This document shows positions 8,535 through 17,948 of a DNA stretch of 32,460 nt, one piece after another (the stretch's first letter is position 1; each line of letters begins with the position of its first letter). Origin of the DNA: Stenotrophomonas sp. 278. Its GTDB lineage: Bacteria; Pseudomonadota; Gammaproteobacteria; Xanthomonadales; Xanthomonadaceae. The position numbers and the translations under genes are program-made. Location: the NCBI RefSeq assembly GCF_003935715.1, contig NZ_RHPP01000035.1:1-32460 (forward strand). The letters run 5' to 3'. The notes beneath the pieces were generated by a model, which did no database searches, was not told the DNA's origin, and saw only the letters and a list, made by a program, of their open reading frames with translations.

Positions 8535-8564
8535 CCCGCACATTGCGGGATCTGGTTTCTTTTC
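8535..8564 (+). terminator. Possible attenuator/terminator before czcC
   Basis: CCCGC (8535-8539) pairs with GCGGG (8545-8549) around a 5-nt loop, followed by a pyrimidine-rich GGTTTCTTTTC. The stem is short. It sits between the small His-rich gene and czcC and could lower read-through into the pump genes. Confidence 0.3.
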
Positions 8565-8582
8565 ATCTCTGGAAAACTCTAC

Positions 8583-9836
8583 ATGTCGACCTCCACACGT
8601 CGGCCGCTGCATGCGGCCGGGCTGTTCGTGGCTGTCCTGCTGGCGCTCGCGCCGGCGGGGCCTGCCGCCGCGCAAGCTTCTCCCTCCTATGACGACCTGC
8701 TGGGTCGTCTTGATCAGTTGTCTGGCACCATTCAAGGCGTCGCATTGTCTGAAGCCGCCGATGCGCGTGTTCAACAGGCCCGTGCGCTTAAGAACCCCAC
8801 GGTTTCTTACGACCTTGAGAATGCCCAAGGTACTGGCGCGTACCGTGGTACCAGCAACGCTGATTCGATCATCACCCTTTCTCAGCCGCTGGAGTTGTTT
8901 GGCCAGCGCGGTGCACGTGTGCGTGCGGCACAAAGCGAAGCCCAGGCTGCGGGACTGCGTAGCGAGCTGAGTCGGAGCGAAGTGGCCGCACTGCTCGCAA
9001 CGACCTACGCACAGGCCGAAAGCGCACTGCGACGCTATGATCTAGCCAACGAGGCACTCCAGCTGATTCAGGAAGATGCCGCCGCCACGAGCGCCATGGT
9101 CCAGCAAGGTCGCGAGCCTCAGCTCCGGGCAGTGCAGGCGCAGAGTGAAGTGTCCAACGCCAAAGCGGCTCTGGATGAAGCCTTGGCGTTCCGGGACGCG
9201 GCCCTTGCTCGGTTGGCCGGTGCAGCACAGCTGGATGCGTCGGTTGACGCAATAAGTGAAAGCCTCCTGGATCGCGCCCCGCCCATGCCTACCGGCGACG
9301 CTCGTGCGGCATTGGCGGTCCGGATCGCAGAGGCAGAAGCGGCGACGGCGGGCAGGCTCGTGGACGTGGAGCGCAAGCGCGCGCTTCCCGACCTGAGCGC
9401 AACCGTGGCGCAGACAAACTTCCGCCAGGCAGGCGAGCGTGCGTACAACATCGGCGTGAGTCTCTCAATCCCACTCTTCGACCGGAACAGCGGCGGCATT
9501 CGTGCGGCATACGCCGAGCAGCGAGCCGCTGATGCTCGTCTTGAACAGCAGAAGCGCGAGAGTGAAGCAAATCGGGTTTCCGCGATTGCGTCATTGAAGG
9601 CATCCAACAGCCGAACGCGTGCCGCTGACGAAAGCGTCACGGCCGGTGAAGAGGCCTACCGCCTTGCTCGCATCGGCTTTGAAGCCGGCCGGATATCCCA
9701 ATTGGAACTGCGCAGCACGCGTTCGACGTTGATCGCCGCGCGGGCCTCCGCCGTTGACGCAAGGCTCGCGCGCGTGGCCGCCGAAATTGAACTTGCCCGT
9801 CTCGAAGGACGCGCCCCCTTTCTGGAGCAGAAATGA
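8583..9836 (+). CDS. czcC: Outer-membrane efflux protein of an RND metal pump (CzcC-like)
   Basis: A TolC/OEP-family protein of 417 residues with a signal peptide ending near PAAAQA (residue ~31). Two OEP repeats of long helices are visible, with the family hallmark GVSLSIPLFDRNSGG around residue 300 in the second. It forms the outer-membrane channel for the CzcB-CzcA complex. Its stop overlaps the czcB ATG (ATGA at 9833), so the three genes form one operon. The heavy-metal rather than drug type is judged from the partner pump and the neighbouring metal genes. Confidence 0.88.
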   Translation: MSTSTRRPLHAAGLFVAVLLALAPAGPAAAQASPSYDDLLGRLDQLSGTIQGVALSEAADARVQQARALKNPTVSYDLENAQGTGAYRGTSNADSIITLSQPLELFGQRGARVRAAQSEAQAAGLRSELSRSEVAALLATTYAQAESALRRYDLANEALQLIQEDAAATSAMVQQGREPQLRAVQAQSEVSNAKAALDEALAFRDAALARLAGAAQLDASVDAISESLLDRAPPMPTGDARAALAVRIAEAEAATAGRLVDVERKRALPDLSATVAQTNFRQAGERAYNIGVSLSIPLFDRNSGGIRAAYAEQRAADARLEQQKRESEANRVSAIASLKASNSRTRAADESVTAGEEAYRLARIGFEAGRISQLELRSTRSTLIAARASAVDARLARVAAEIELARLEGRAPFLEQK

Positions 9837-11080
9837 ACAAGCCTCGTAATCCCATTCTCGTCGGCGCGCTGCTGCTGTCTGCCCTGGTCCTTACTGGTGG
9901 CTTGACCGCCTGCCAAGGTTCTAGTGAAGCCCCCACCACAGAGAAGGACGCGTCGGCCAATGAAGACGGCCACGGTCATGCGGAGGGTGAAGGTGAAGGC
10001 GAGGACGGTGCCAAGCCCGCCGATGACCATGCCGGGGAAGCCCCTGGCGCGCACGCAGAAGAAGAGGCACCGGAGGGTGTGGTCCAACTGACGGCCGACC
10101 AGATCAAGGCATCAGGAGTGGGCGTAATCGCCGTGGGGCGTGGTGGCGGCGCTTCCACGCGCATTGCCGGACGCGTAGAGCCCTCGATCGGGGCGCGCGC
10201 ATCGGTGGCCGCGACGGTGACCGGCCGCGTGGAGCGAGTGCTGGTTGCGCCGGGCTCACAGGTCAAGGCCAACCAGACACTTGCTGTCGTGGTCAGCGGC
10301 GACGCCGCCACCTTCCGCGCGGCGGCCGTCTCGGCGGGCGCGGAGGCCGAAGTCGCCCGCCTGGTGTACGGCCGCGACAAGGCACTGGTTGAGCAAGGTG
10401 TCGTTGCACGCCAAGAGATGGAGACGTCTCGCGCGCGCTCGATTGCTGCGGAGGCAGCCGCTGCAGCGGCCCGTGCCCAAGCCGCAGCCAACGGCTCGCC
10501 CGACAGTTCCGGCCGGGTGAGCATTACCAGCCCGGTTTCGGGGGTGGTCGGCAACGTGCAGGTCACGCCGGGTGGAGTGGTGTCGGCGGGCAGCGTGGTG
10601 GCAGACGTCTCGAACCCGGACATGAACGAACTGGTGTTTACCGCACCTCCCGCATTGGCCTCACAGGTCGCCGCCGGCATGAAGCTGGAAGTGACCGCAC
10701 CGACCGGGGCATTCCAGGCAGAAGTCACTGGCGTGGCCGCTGACATTCGCCAGCAGGGTGGTACCACGGTCATCCGCGCGAAGCCCCTGACGGCGGCGTT
10801 GCCGCCTGCCGGATCACCGATTTCGGCGCTCGTGGTGGCTGACGGAGACGCAGATTCGCTGAGCGTCCCGGCCGACGCCGTGCAGACGGTGGACGGCAAC
10901 AGCGTGGTGTTCGTCGAAACCCCGGAAGGCTTCAAGGCTACCCCGGTCATGGTCGGGCGTCGTGCCGGCGGCAGCGTCGAAATCGTCAACGGCCTCAATG
11001 GCACCGAGCGCATCGTCGGTACCAATGCCTTCCTGCTCAAGGCCGAACTGGCCAAGGGTGAAGCCGAGCACGGCCACTAA
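9833..11080 (+). CDS. czcB: Periplasmic adaptor of an RND metal pump (CzcB-like)
   Basis: A membrane-fusion (HlyD) protein of 415 residues. The N-terminus has a lipobox-like LTAC around residue 26, so it is probably a lipoprotein. A mature region rich in His, Asp and Glu follows (about 40-80, with DGHGHAEGEGEGED), a composition suited to metal binding. Then come a barrel-sandwich segment (ARASVAATVTGRVERVLVAPGSQV), an Ala-rich helical hairpin, and beta-barrel segments. The C-terminus ends in HGH. It bridges CzcA and CzcC. It starts in the czcC stop and ends 11 bp before czcA. Confidence 0.88.
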   Translation: MNKPRNPILVGALLLSALVLTGGLTACQGSSEAPTTEKDASANEDGHGHAEGEGEGEDGAKPADDHAGEAPGAHAEEEAPEGVVQLTADQIKASGVGVIAVGRGGGASTRIAGRVEPSIGARASVAATVTGRVERVLVAPGSQVKANQTLAVVVSGDAATFRAAAVSAGAEAEVARLVYGRDKALVEQGVVARQEMETSRARSIAAEAAAAAARAQAAANGSPDSSGRVSITSPVSGVVGNVQVTPGGVVSAGSVVADVSNPDMNELVFTAPPALASQVAAGMKLEVTAPTGAFQAEVTGVAADIRQQGGTTVIRAKPLTAALPPAGSPISALVVADGDADSLSVPADAVQTVDGNSVVFVETPEGFKATPVMVGRRAGGSVEIVNGLNGTERIVGTNAFLLKAELAKGEAEHGH

Positions 11081-11091
11081 GGAATCCATAT

Positions 11092-14000
11092 ATGTTCACT
11101 ATCATCATAGAATCAGCGGTCCGTTTCCGCTGGTTGGTGGTGTTCCTTGCCGCGATGGTGGCCAGCTGGGGCTTGTTCCAGCTGAGCAAATTGCCCATTG
11201 ACGCGGTACCGGACATAACCAACAGACAGGTGCAGATCAACTCGATCGCGCCGGCGCTCACCCCTGAGCAGATCGAGCGGCAGGTGACGTACCCGCTTGA
11301 GACCGCGTTGGCCGGCATCCCGGGGCTGAACACCACACGCTCGCTGTCGCGCAACGGCTTCTCGCAGGTCACGGCGATCTTCACCGACCAGACCGACATC
11401 TACTTCGCGCGCCAGCAGGTGGCCGAACGCATGCGCGAAGCGGCGGACAGCCTGCCCGAAGGTGTGTCCCCGGTCCTGTCACCGGTGACCACCGGCCTGG
11501 GTGAGGTTCTCATGTGGACGGTGGACTTCACCGACTACGATCCGAAGAACCTGGCACCCAAGGGGCAGGCAGGCTGGCAGGAGGGCGAGGTCTACCTCAC
11601 GCCGGAGGGTAACAGGCTCACTACCGCCGAAGAGCGTGCCACCTACCTGCGTACCGTGCAGGACTGGATCATCGCCCCGCAGATGCGTTCCAGCCCCGGC
11701 CTTGCCGGCGTGGATACCGTGGGCGGCTACGTGAAGGAGTACGGGGTCCATCCGGACAGCGCACGCCTGGCGGCTTACGGATTGGGGTTGAACGACCTCG
11801 TCCAGGCACTGGAGCGGTCGAACGTGCAGGCCGGTGCAGGCTTCGTCCAGCGTGCAGGCGAAGGCCTCGTGGTCCGCGCCGATGGTCTGGCGTTGACGAC
11901 CAGCGACCTGGCGCAGTCACCCGTGGCGACCAAGGACGGGGTGGTGATCCGCGTCGCCGACGTTGCCGACGTCGAACTCAGCCGCGCACCGCGACTGGGT
12001 GCCGCAAGCCGCAACGGACATGAGGCCGTGCTGGGCACGGCGCTGATGATCGCCGGCGGCAACAGCCGCACGGTGGCGCAGTCCGCAGCGGACCGATTGG
12101 TCGAGGTGAACAAGTCGCTTCCGCCCAACATCTTTGCGGTGCCAGTGCTCGACCGTAGCCAGCTCGTCAATTCGACCATCAAGACCGTTGCCAAGAACCT
12201 GACCGAAGGTGCGCTGCTGGTCGTGGTGGTGCTGTTCCTGCTGCTGGGCAACCTGCGCGCGGCGACTATTACGGCGCTCGTCATTCCGCTGTCGTTCCTG
12301 TTTGCCGTGATCGGCATGAACCGGTTCGGGATCAGCGGCAACCTGATGAGCCTGGGTGCGTTGGACTTCGGTATCCTCGTGGATGGCGCAGTGATTGTTA
12401 TTGAATCCACGCTTCTGATGCTGGGGCAGCGCCGCGCCGAACTGGGCAGGCCGCTGACGGCCATGGAACGGATGAAGATAGCCACGGAATCGGCCAAGAA
12501 GATGGCGCGACCGGCGGCTTTTGGTCAGTTGATCATTCTGTTGGTCTTCCTGCCGATCATGACCCTCGAAGGCGTCGAAGGAAAAACCTTCCAGCCGATG
12601 GCGGCCACCTTCATGCTGGCGCTCTTGGGTGCCTTCATCTTCTCCTTTACCCTGGTGCCGGCCTTGACCGCCCTGTGGGTGCGCGAGCCGAAGATGAAGC
12701 CCGGCGAAGAGCTCCATCACGGCGAGCACGAGACCAAGCTAATCAAGGTGCTGCGCACCCGAATCGAGCCTGTGATCGAGCGTGCTGTCGCCATGCCGCG
12801 CGTGGTGCTCGGAGGCGCGGTACTGACACTAGCGGTAGGCGTGACCTCGTTCATGATGCTGGGGCGCGAGTTCATGCCCACGCTGGATGAGGGCAACTTG
12901 GCCATGCAGGCGCTGCGGGTTCCCTCCACCTCGTTGGAGCAGTCCCTGGCCATGCAGTTGGCACTAGAGAAGGCCATTGCGAAGGAGCCGGAAGTGGAGA
13001 CGGTGTTCTCCCGGACTGGTACTGCGGAGGCGGCCATCGACCCGATGCCCACCAACATTTCCGACAGCGTGATTGTGCTGAAGCCCAGAAGCGCATGGCC
13101 GGATCCGAAGCTTTCCAAGGATGAGCTGGTGGGGCGGTTCGAGTCCGTGGCGTCGAAGCAGCTCGGCAACAGTTTCGAGTTCAGTCAACCCATTGAGCTG
13201 CGCTTCAACGAGCTCATCTCCGGTGTGCGTACCGATCTTGCCGTGATGATCTACGGTGATGACTTCGGTGAGTTGCAGAAGGTCGCAGACCAGGTGGCGC
13301 TCAAACTGCGTGGCGTCCAAGGCTCCGCGGACGTGCGGGTCGAGCAGATCTCCGGCCTGCCAACCCTGAACGTCAAGATCGACCATCTGGCAGCCGCGCA
13401 ATACGGGTTGACCGCAGCGGACGTGAGCGATGCTCTGTCGACTGGCATCGGCGGCACTGCTGCGGGAAAGATCTTCGAGGGTGATCGCCGCTTTGACGTG
13501 GTGGTGCGTCTGGATGACGCGGCACGCAATGATCCGGACCAGCTTAGCTCGTTGCCCATTGCCACACCCTCTGGTGCGGTGATACCGCTTTCGTCCGTCG
13601 CTCGGATCACCATAAGCGAAGGACCAAATCAGATCAGTCGAAACAACGGCAGCCGTCGAGTCGTGGTGCAAGCCAACGTCCGTGGGCGTGACCTGGGTGG
13701 GTTTGTTGGCGAAGCGCAGACGGCGGTAGCGGACGTGAAGCTTCCTGCAGGTTCCTATCTCACCTGGGGCGGGCAGTTCGAGAACCTGCAGCGGGCAGAG
13801 AAGCGACTGGCGGCAGTGGTTCCTGTCGTGTTCCTGTTGATTGGTGCTCTGCTGTTCATGGCACTGCGCAGCGCCAAAGAAGCCATTCTTGTGTTCAGCT
13901 GCGTACCGCTGGCGCTGGTGGGCGGAATCCTGGCTTTGCTGCTGAGGGGCATGCCGTTCTCGGTGTCCGCAGCCGTGGGGTTCATTGCGGTGTCCGGCGT

Positions 14001-14319
14001 CGCCACGCTGAACGGCCTGGTGCTGATGCAAGCCATCCGGGAGCGGCTTGATGCAGGCGATGCACCGTTGGTGGCGTCCCTCAATGGCGCAGCGAGTCGT
14101 ATCCGCGCCGTGCTCACCACTGCGCTGGTGGCCATTGTCGGCTTCATCCCCATGGCGATCGCCAGCGGTTCGGGTGCAGAAGTCCAGAAGCCGCTCGCTA
14201 CCGTCGTTATCGGTGGCTTGCTCACCGCGACCATCCTCACGTTGCTGGTGCTTCCCACCTTTGCTGGCCGCATAGCCAAGCCAAGCACCGTCGCAGTAGG
14301 AAAGGACGAAGATCACTGA
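11092..14319 (+). CDS. czcA: Heavy-metal efflux RND pump (CzcA-like)
   Basis: A protein of 1075 residues, full RND length. It starts with FTIIIESAVRFRWLVV and carries the HME-RND family feature DFGILVDGAVIVIE, giving proton-relay Asp425, Asp431 and Glu438. The two halves each have one large periplasmic loop and six membrane segments. The pump drives out divalent metals (Zn2+, Cd2+, Co2+) by proton antiport. The exact metal cannot be read from sequence alone, but the neighbouring P1B-4 ATPase and His-rich proteins favour Zn/Cd/Co over Cu/Ag. A strong AAGGAA lies 8 bp before the start. A 12-bp-stem hairpin follows the stop. Confidence 0.92.
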   Translation: MFTIIIESAVRFRWLVVFLAAMVASWGLFQLSKLPIDAVPDITNRQVQINSIAPALTPEQIERQVTYPLETALAGIPGLNTTRSLSRNGFSQVTAIFTDQTDIYFARQQVAERMREAADSLPEGVSPVLSPVTTGLGEVLMWTVDFTDYDPKNLAPKGQAGWQEGEVYLTPEGNRLTTAEERATYLRTVQDWIIAPQMRSSPGLAGVDTVGGYVKEYGVHPDSARLAAYGLGLNDLVQALERSNVQAGAGFVQRAGEGLVVRADGLALTTSDLAQSPVATKDGVVIRVADVADVELSRAPRLGAASRNGHEAVLGTALMIAGGNSRTVAQSAADRLVEVNKSLPPNIFAVPVLDRSQLVNSTIKTVAKNLTEGALLVVVVLFLLLGNLRAATITALVIPLSFLFAVIGMNRFGISGNLMSLGALDFGILVDGAVIVIESTLLMLGQRRAELGRPLTAMERMKIATESAKKMARPAAFGQLIILLVFLPIMTLEGVEGKTFQPMAATFMLALLGAFIFSFTLVPALTALWVREPKMKPGEELHHGEHETKLIKVLRTRIEPVIERAVAMPRVVLGGAVLTLAVGVTSFMMLGREFMPTLDEGNLAMQALRVPSTSLEQSLAMQLALEKAIAKEPEVETVFSRTGTAEAAIDPMPTNISDSVIVLKPRSAWPDPKLSKDELVGRFESVASKQLGNSFEFSQPIELRFNELISGVRTDLAVMIYGDDFGELQKVADQVALKLRGVQGSADVRVEQISGLPTLNVKIDHLAAAQYGLTAADVSDALSTGIGGTAAGKIFEGDRRFDVVVRLDDAARNDPDQLSSLPIATPSGAVIPLSSVARITISEGPNQISRNNGSRRVVVQANVRGRDLGGFVGEAQTAVADVKLPAGSYLTWGGQFENLQRAEKRLAAVVPVVFLLIGALLFMALRSAKEAILVFSCVPLALVGGILALLLRGMPFSVSAAVGFIAVSGVATLNGLVLMQAIRERLDAGDAPLVASLNGAASRIRAVLTTALVAIVGFIPMAIASGSGAEVQKPLATVVIGGLLTATILTLLVLPTFAGRIAKPSTVAVGKDEDH

Positions 14320-14333
14320 TTAGCTGACACCGA

Positions 14334-14363
14334 GCTCGGGCGCAGAATTTGCTGCGCTCGAGC
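14334..14363 (+). terminator. Stable stem-loop between czcA and czcP
   Basis: GCTCGGGCGCAG pairs with CTGCGCTCGAGC over 12 positions with one G-U pair around a 6-nt loop (AATTTG). No T tract follows, so it is more likely a partial terminator or an mRNA processing/stability element that sets pump and ATPase expression apart than a full intrinsic terminator. Confidence 0.45.
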
Positions 14364-14396
14364 CTTGAATGATCAGATCAAAATCGGAGAATAGAG

Positions 14397-16391
14397 ATGA
14401 GCCAAGCAACAGAAGCTGGCGCATCCCCGAATCAGGGGGATGCCCATTCCCATGGCGGCCTGTTTGGAGTCAATGCCGAGCTGCTGTTCGCCATAGTCTG
14501 CGGGCTGCTCCTCGTGACCGGCTTCATCATTGAGAAGTCGGGTGCGTTCGGTATCGCATGGTTGCCCACGGCGTTCTACATGCTAGCCTACGTATTCGGT
14601 GGATGGTTCACCCTGCGCGAAGCAATTGAAAACATTCGAAAGAAGCGCTTCGAGATCGATACGCTCATGCTGGTTGCGGCAGCAGGGGCCGCCACCCTCG
14701 GAGCCTGGGCTGAGGGCGCATTGCTGTTGTTCCTCTTCAGCCTGGGTCATTCGTTGGAAAACTACGCTATGGGTCGGGCCAAGCGCGCCATCGAGGCACT
14801 CGCCAAGCTGGCACCCGAGACTGCCCTGGTGGTTAAGCAAGGCGGGCCGGTGGAGGTGCCTGTTTCGGCGCTGGAGCCCGGCGACGTCGTTCTGGTGAGA
14901 GCGAATGATCGGTTGCCCGCCGATGGCTTCGTGGTCAAGGGATCCAGCAACGTCAACCAGGCACCGGTGACAGGTGAGAGCATTCCGGTGGACAAACATC
15001 CGGTGCCTGACGCCGAAGAAGCGAGGCGTCGTCCCGATGCAGTTGACATGGCGTCTAGAGTGTTTGCAGGCACCATCAACGGTTCCGGAGCGTTGGAGGT
15101 GGAGGTTAGCCGGCGCTCTACGGAATCCGCGCTTGCACGCGTGGTCAAGATGGTCAGCGAGGCCGAGACACGAAAATCACCCACTCAACGTCTTACGGAC
15201 AAGTTTGAGCGCATCTTCGTTCCCTGTGTTCTCGCCCTCTCTGGCATTCTGCTGTTCTCGTGGGTGGTGATTGACGAGCCGTTCCGTGACAGCTTTTACC
15301 GGTCCATGGCCGTGCTGGTTGCAGCCAGTCCGTGCGCATTGGCCATTGCCACCCCAAGCGCTGTTCTAGCCGGCATTGCCCGGGCCGCGCGTAGCGGAGT
15401 ACTGATCAAGGGCGGTGCCCCGCTGGAGGAGCTCGGCATGGTCACGGCAATTGCCTTTGACAAGACCGGGACCCTGACCGAGGGCAAGCCCCGCGTAACC
15501 GACATTGTCGTGGCGGAGGGCGTAACCGAGAAGGAGTTACTAGAGATCAGCGTCGCCGTGGAAGCGCTGAGCGACCACCCATTGGCGGCCGCCATCGTTG
15601 CAGACGGTAGGACGCGCCTTTCCGGCCAGGTCGCAGTGGTAGCCAGTGGATTTGAGAATCTCGCCGGACGAGGAGTACGAGCGGAGGTTGATGGCCAGCC
15701 TGCCTGGATCGGGAAGGCTGAAATGTTTGGGGCTGACGGGGTTCCGGCTTTAGGCTCGTCCGCCAAAGAAGGTATCGCAACGCTGCGCAGTCGCGGCCGA
15801 ACGACAATGGCGGTGAGACTGGGCGACAGGGATCTTGGCGTCATCGGCTTGATGGACACACCGCGGTCCGAGGCGCGCGATGCGCTGGACAGATTGCGTG
15901 GACTAGGCGTGAGCAGGATGATCATGATCTCTGGTGATCACCAGTTGGTCGCGCAATCTGTAGGCAGCGACGTCGGTGTCGATGAAGCGTGGGGCAACCT
16001 CATGCCAGACGACAAGGTTTCCGCGATACGTGAGATCAAGGCTAGCCAAAGGATCGCGATGGTTGGCGATGGCGTCAATGACGCACCTGCCATGGCCAGC
16101 GCCAACGTTGGTATCGCAATGGGCGCGGCGTCCTCGGACGTCGCTCTGGAGACTGCGGACGTTGCACTCATGTCGGAAGATCTGCGGCAGGTGGCCTTCT
16201 CGGTAGCCCTCAGCCGGCGCACTAAGAAGGTCATTCGTCAGAATCTGTACGTTAGCCTTGGCGTGGTCGCTTTGCTGGTTCCTGCCACGGTTCTGGGCTT
16301 AGGTATCGGCCCTGCGGTTGCAGTCCATGAAGGAACTACTCTTCTGGTCGTCATCAACGCGCTGCGGCTGCTCGGGTTTCGGGCACCCTGA
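14397..16391 (+). CDS. czcP: P1B-4-type metal-transporting ATPase (CzcP/CoaT-like)
   Basis: A protein of 664 residues. Visible motifs in order: TGES of the actuator domain, SPC (311-313) in the transport helix, DKTGTLT with phosphorylated Asp355, SDHPLA of the nucleotide domain, GDGVNDAPA, and HEGTT (His644-Thr648) in the last helices. The SPC plus HEGTT pair defines subgroup P1B-4, which exports Zn2+, Co2+ or Cd2+ from the cytoplasm. There is no N-terminal heavy-metal-associated domain, only a short His-containing tail (DAHSHGG), as usual for this subgroup. The ATPase would feed periplasmic metal to the Czc pump. GGAG precedes ATG 14397. It ends 2 bp before the response regulator. Confidence 0.9.
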   Translation: MSQATEAGASPNQGDAHSHGGLFGVNAELLFAIVCGLLLVTGFIIEKSGAFGIAWLPTAFYMLAYVFGGWFTLREAIENIRKKRFEIDTLMLVAAAGAATLGAWAEGALLLFLFSLGHSLENYAMGRAKRAIEALAKLAPETALVVKQGGPVEVPVSALEPGDVVLVRANDRLPADGFVVKGSSNVNQAPVTGESIPVDKHPVPDAEEARRRPDAVDMASRVFAGTINGSGALEVEVSRRSTESALARVVKMVSEAETRKSPTQRLTDKFERIFVPCVLALSGILLFSWVVIDEPFRDSFYRSMAVLVAASPCALAIATPSAVLAGIARAARSGVLIKGGAPLEELGMVTAIAFDKTGTLTEGKPRVTDIVVAEGVTEKELLEISVAVEALSDHPLAAAIVADGRTRLSGQVAVVASGFENLAGRGVRAEVDGQPAWIGKAEMFGADGVPALGSSAKEGIATLRSRGRTTMAVRLGDRDLGVIGLMDTPRSEARDALDRLRGLGVSRMIMISGDHQLVAQSVGSDVGVDEAWGNLMPDDKVSAIREIKASQRIAMVGDGVNDAPAMASANVGIAMGAASSDVALETADVALMSEDLRQVAFSVALSRRTKKVIRQNLYVSLGVVALLVPATVLGLGIGPAVAVHEGTTLLVVINALRLLGFRAP

Positions 16392-16393
16392 TC

Positions 16394-17119
16394 GTGGACA
16401 TCCTGCTAATTGACAGCGATCGGTATCTCGTTCGCACGCTACTTGACGAATTGGAAGCCAAGCATCACACCGTGGACGTTGCCCTGGATGGGATCACAGG
16501 CTTACATCTTTCTGTGTCAAACAGCTATGACGCGATAATTGTCGACTGGGACCTTCCGCGGATGAGCGGATTGGACGTGGTACGCAGATTGCGACGTGAA
16601 CACAATTCTTCCGTTCCATTGCTGATGCTTGCGTCCATGGCAGATATCGCCAGCAAAGTAGAGGCCTTTCGGACAGGCACTGACGACTTTGTCACAAAGC
16701 CGTTCGATCCACTGGAGCTGGAGGTTCGCCTAGAAGCACTAGTGGCCCGTTCTCGCGGCAGAGTCGGGATGCGCCGCCTTTCCGTTGGCAACTTGACTAT
16801 GGACTTGGCCACTCTCGAGGCATTCCGCGCGGGAAACCGCCTTCACCTCTATCCTGCGTCTTGGAAGCTTCTAGAGGTCCTGATGCGCGAGAGCCCTGGA
16901 GCCGTTCCCAGGGAGCATCTCGAACGCGCGGTGTGGGGTCATCAGACACCTGACCATGACTTATTGCGCTCACAAATGTCTAGCCTTCGCAAGACCGTGG
17001 ACGGGCCATTCAAGGACAAATTGATCCACACACTTCCGCGGTTTGGATACAGGCTTTCTATTCAGACCTCGATGGAGATGCGCGCAGCAGTGATGGAGGG
17101 CTCTGGAAGCTATGATTGA
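16394..17119 (+). CDS. Orphan OmpR-family response regulator
   Basis: A protein of 241 residues. The receiver domain (1-115) has phosphoacceptor Asp51 (VDWDLP), a Ser in place of the usual switch Thr (81) and Lys102 (TKPFD). The acidic pair reads IDSD, so one of the two adjacent acids is replaced by Ser8. The C-terminal winged helix (about 125-220) ends in the typical LPRFGYRL turn. GTG 16394 is the start, 2 bp after the ATPase stop, so it is probably coupled to it. No sensor kinase follows. Position suggests it controls the metal block, as CzcR does elsewhere, but either a distant kinase or reduced phospho-control must be assumed. Confidence 0.82.
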   Translation: MDILLIDSDRYLVRTLLDELEAKHHTVDVALDGITGLHLSVSNSYDAIIVDWDLPRMSGLDVVRRLRREHNSSVPLLMLASMADIASKVEAFRTGTDDFVTKPFDPLELEVRLEALVARSRGRVGMRRLSVGNLTMDLATLEAFRAGNRLHLYPASWKLLEVLMRESPGAVPREHLERAVWGHQTPDHDLLRSQMSSLRKTVDGPFKDKLIHTLPRFGYRLSIQTSMEMRAAVMEGSGSYD

Positions 17120-17182
17120 ACGAAATGGCTTCTGCATTGATACCGGCCGTGCCTGGTTGGTGAAAGTTGATCGAGGTCAGTC

Positions 17183-17932
17183 ATGAAAGGTGGTTGGCTT
17201 GCCGGCGTGCCGGCTGCAGTGTTCGCTTCAGCCTCGCTTTGGGGAATCTTGGCAATGCAGCCGTATGCGCCCAAGCCACACGAGTGGATGATGTGGATCC
17301 CGGCCACGGTTACTGCGTCCAGCATGACCATGGCTTGGGTCAGTGCCGCGATTGTGGATCAGATGCCGGCCATGTCGAACACGCGCGCTAGAAATCGTGC
17401 GGTTTTTTCGCGATGGACTCTCATGGTTGCGCTACTGGCAGCCATCGCCGTCTTCATTGCGTGCGTGACATCGAGCGAGCTTGATAGAGTGTTGGCATTG
17501 TTTGTTGGCGCGTCCCTAGTTCTATATTCCTCAGTAGAATCGCTTGTTGCGGCGGCACGTTGTCGCGCGAAGTTCGCCCCTACAATATTCGTCATGCTTC
17601 TACAATCGGCGGCGTTGGTGCTCACCGCGTTCCTGGTAGCCCACGATGAGCCGTCGCTCGACAGAGTAAGTGAAAGTTGGTTTACGGCGTGCATCTTGGC
17701 CTCGGGACTCTCTGCGCTCGCTGTCGCCAGATACTGGCAGGCGCTGTTGAACGACCCATTAGTCTCCTTTTCGCCAATGATTCGCTCAGTTTTGCGATTC
17801 TTTGCCGGCGACATGGCGTTGAGTACTTGGCATAGCAGGAGCCTGGTGAACGGTGACCCAGGGGAAGTGGCTGCCAAGGGGCCAGTCCGAAGGCGGCAGA
17901 AGCGTGGAAGAGAAAGCCGGCGGAGGCGATAA
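17183..17932 (+). CDS. Predicted integral membrane protein of unknown function
   Basis: A protein of 249 residues with five to six hydrophobic segments (about 5-25, 38-58, 80-102, 104-125, 135-157, 165-188), then a basic, Arg/Lys-rich cytoplasmic tail (RRRQKRGRESRRRR). GAGG at 17174-17177 supports ATG 17183. I do not recognise the family and see no catalytic or transport signature. It lies 63 bp after the response regulator in the same direction and just before another unknown gene, so it may be co-transcribed with either. Confidence 0.55.
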   Translation: MKGGWLAGVPAAVFASASLWGILAMQPYAPKPHEWMMWIPATVTASSMTMAWVSAAIVDQMPAMSNTRARNRAVFSRWTLMVALLAAIAVFIACVTSSELDRVLALFVGASLVLYSSVESLVAAARCRAKFAPTIFVMLLQSAALVLTAFLVAHDEPSLDRVSESWFTACILASGLSALAVARYWQALLNDPLVSFSPMIRSVLRFFAGDMALSTWHSRSLVNGDPGEVAAKGPVRRRQKRGRESRRRR

Positions 17933-17948
17933 AGCGAATAGTCGGAAA

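Noticed and set aside
9976-11055. 359-codon minus-strand frame antisense to czcB
   Set aside because: Thr/Ala/Pro-rich shadow without motifs; the plus-strand adaptor protein is certain.
12964-14316. 450-codon minus-strand frame antisense to czcA
   Set aside because: His/Gln-rich shadow of a high-GC gene; the plus-strand RND pump explains the region.
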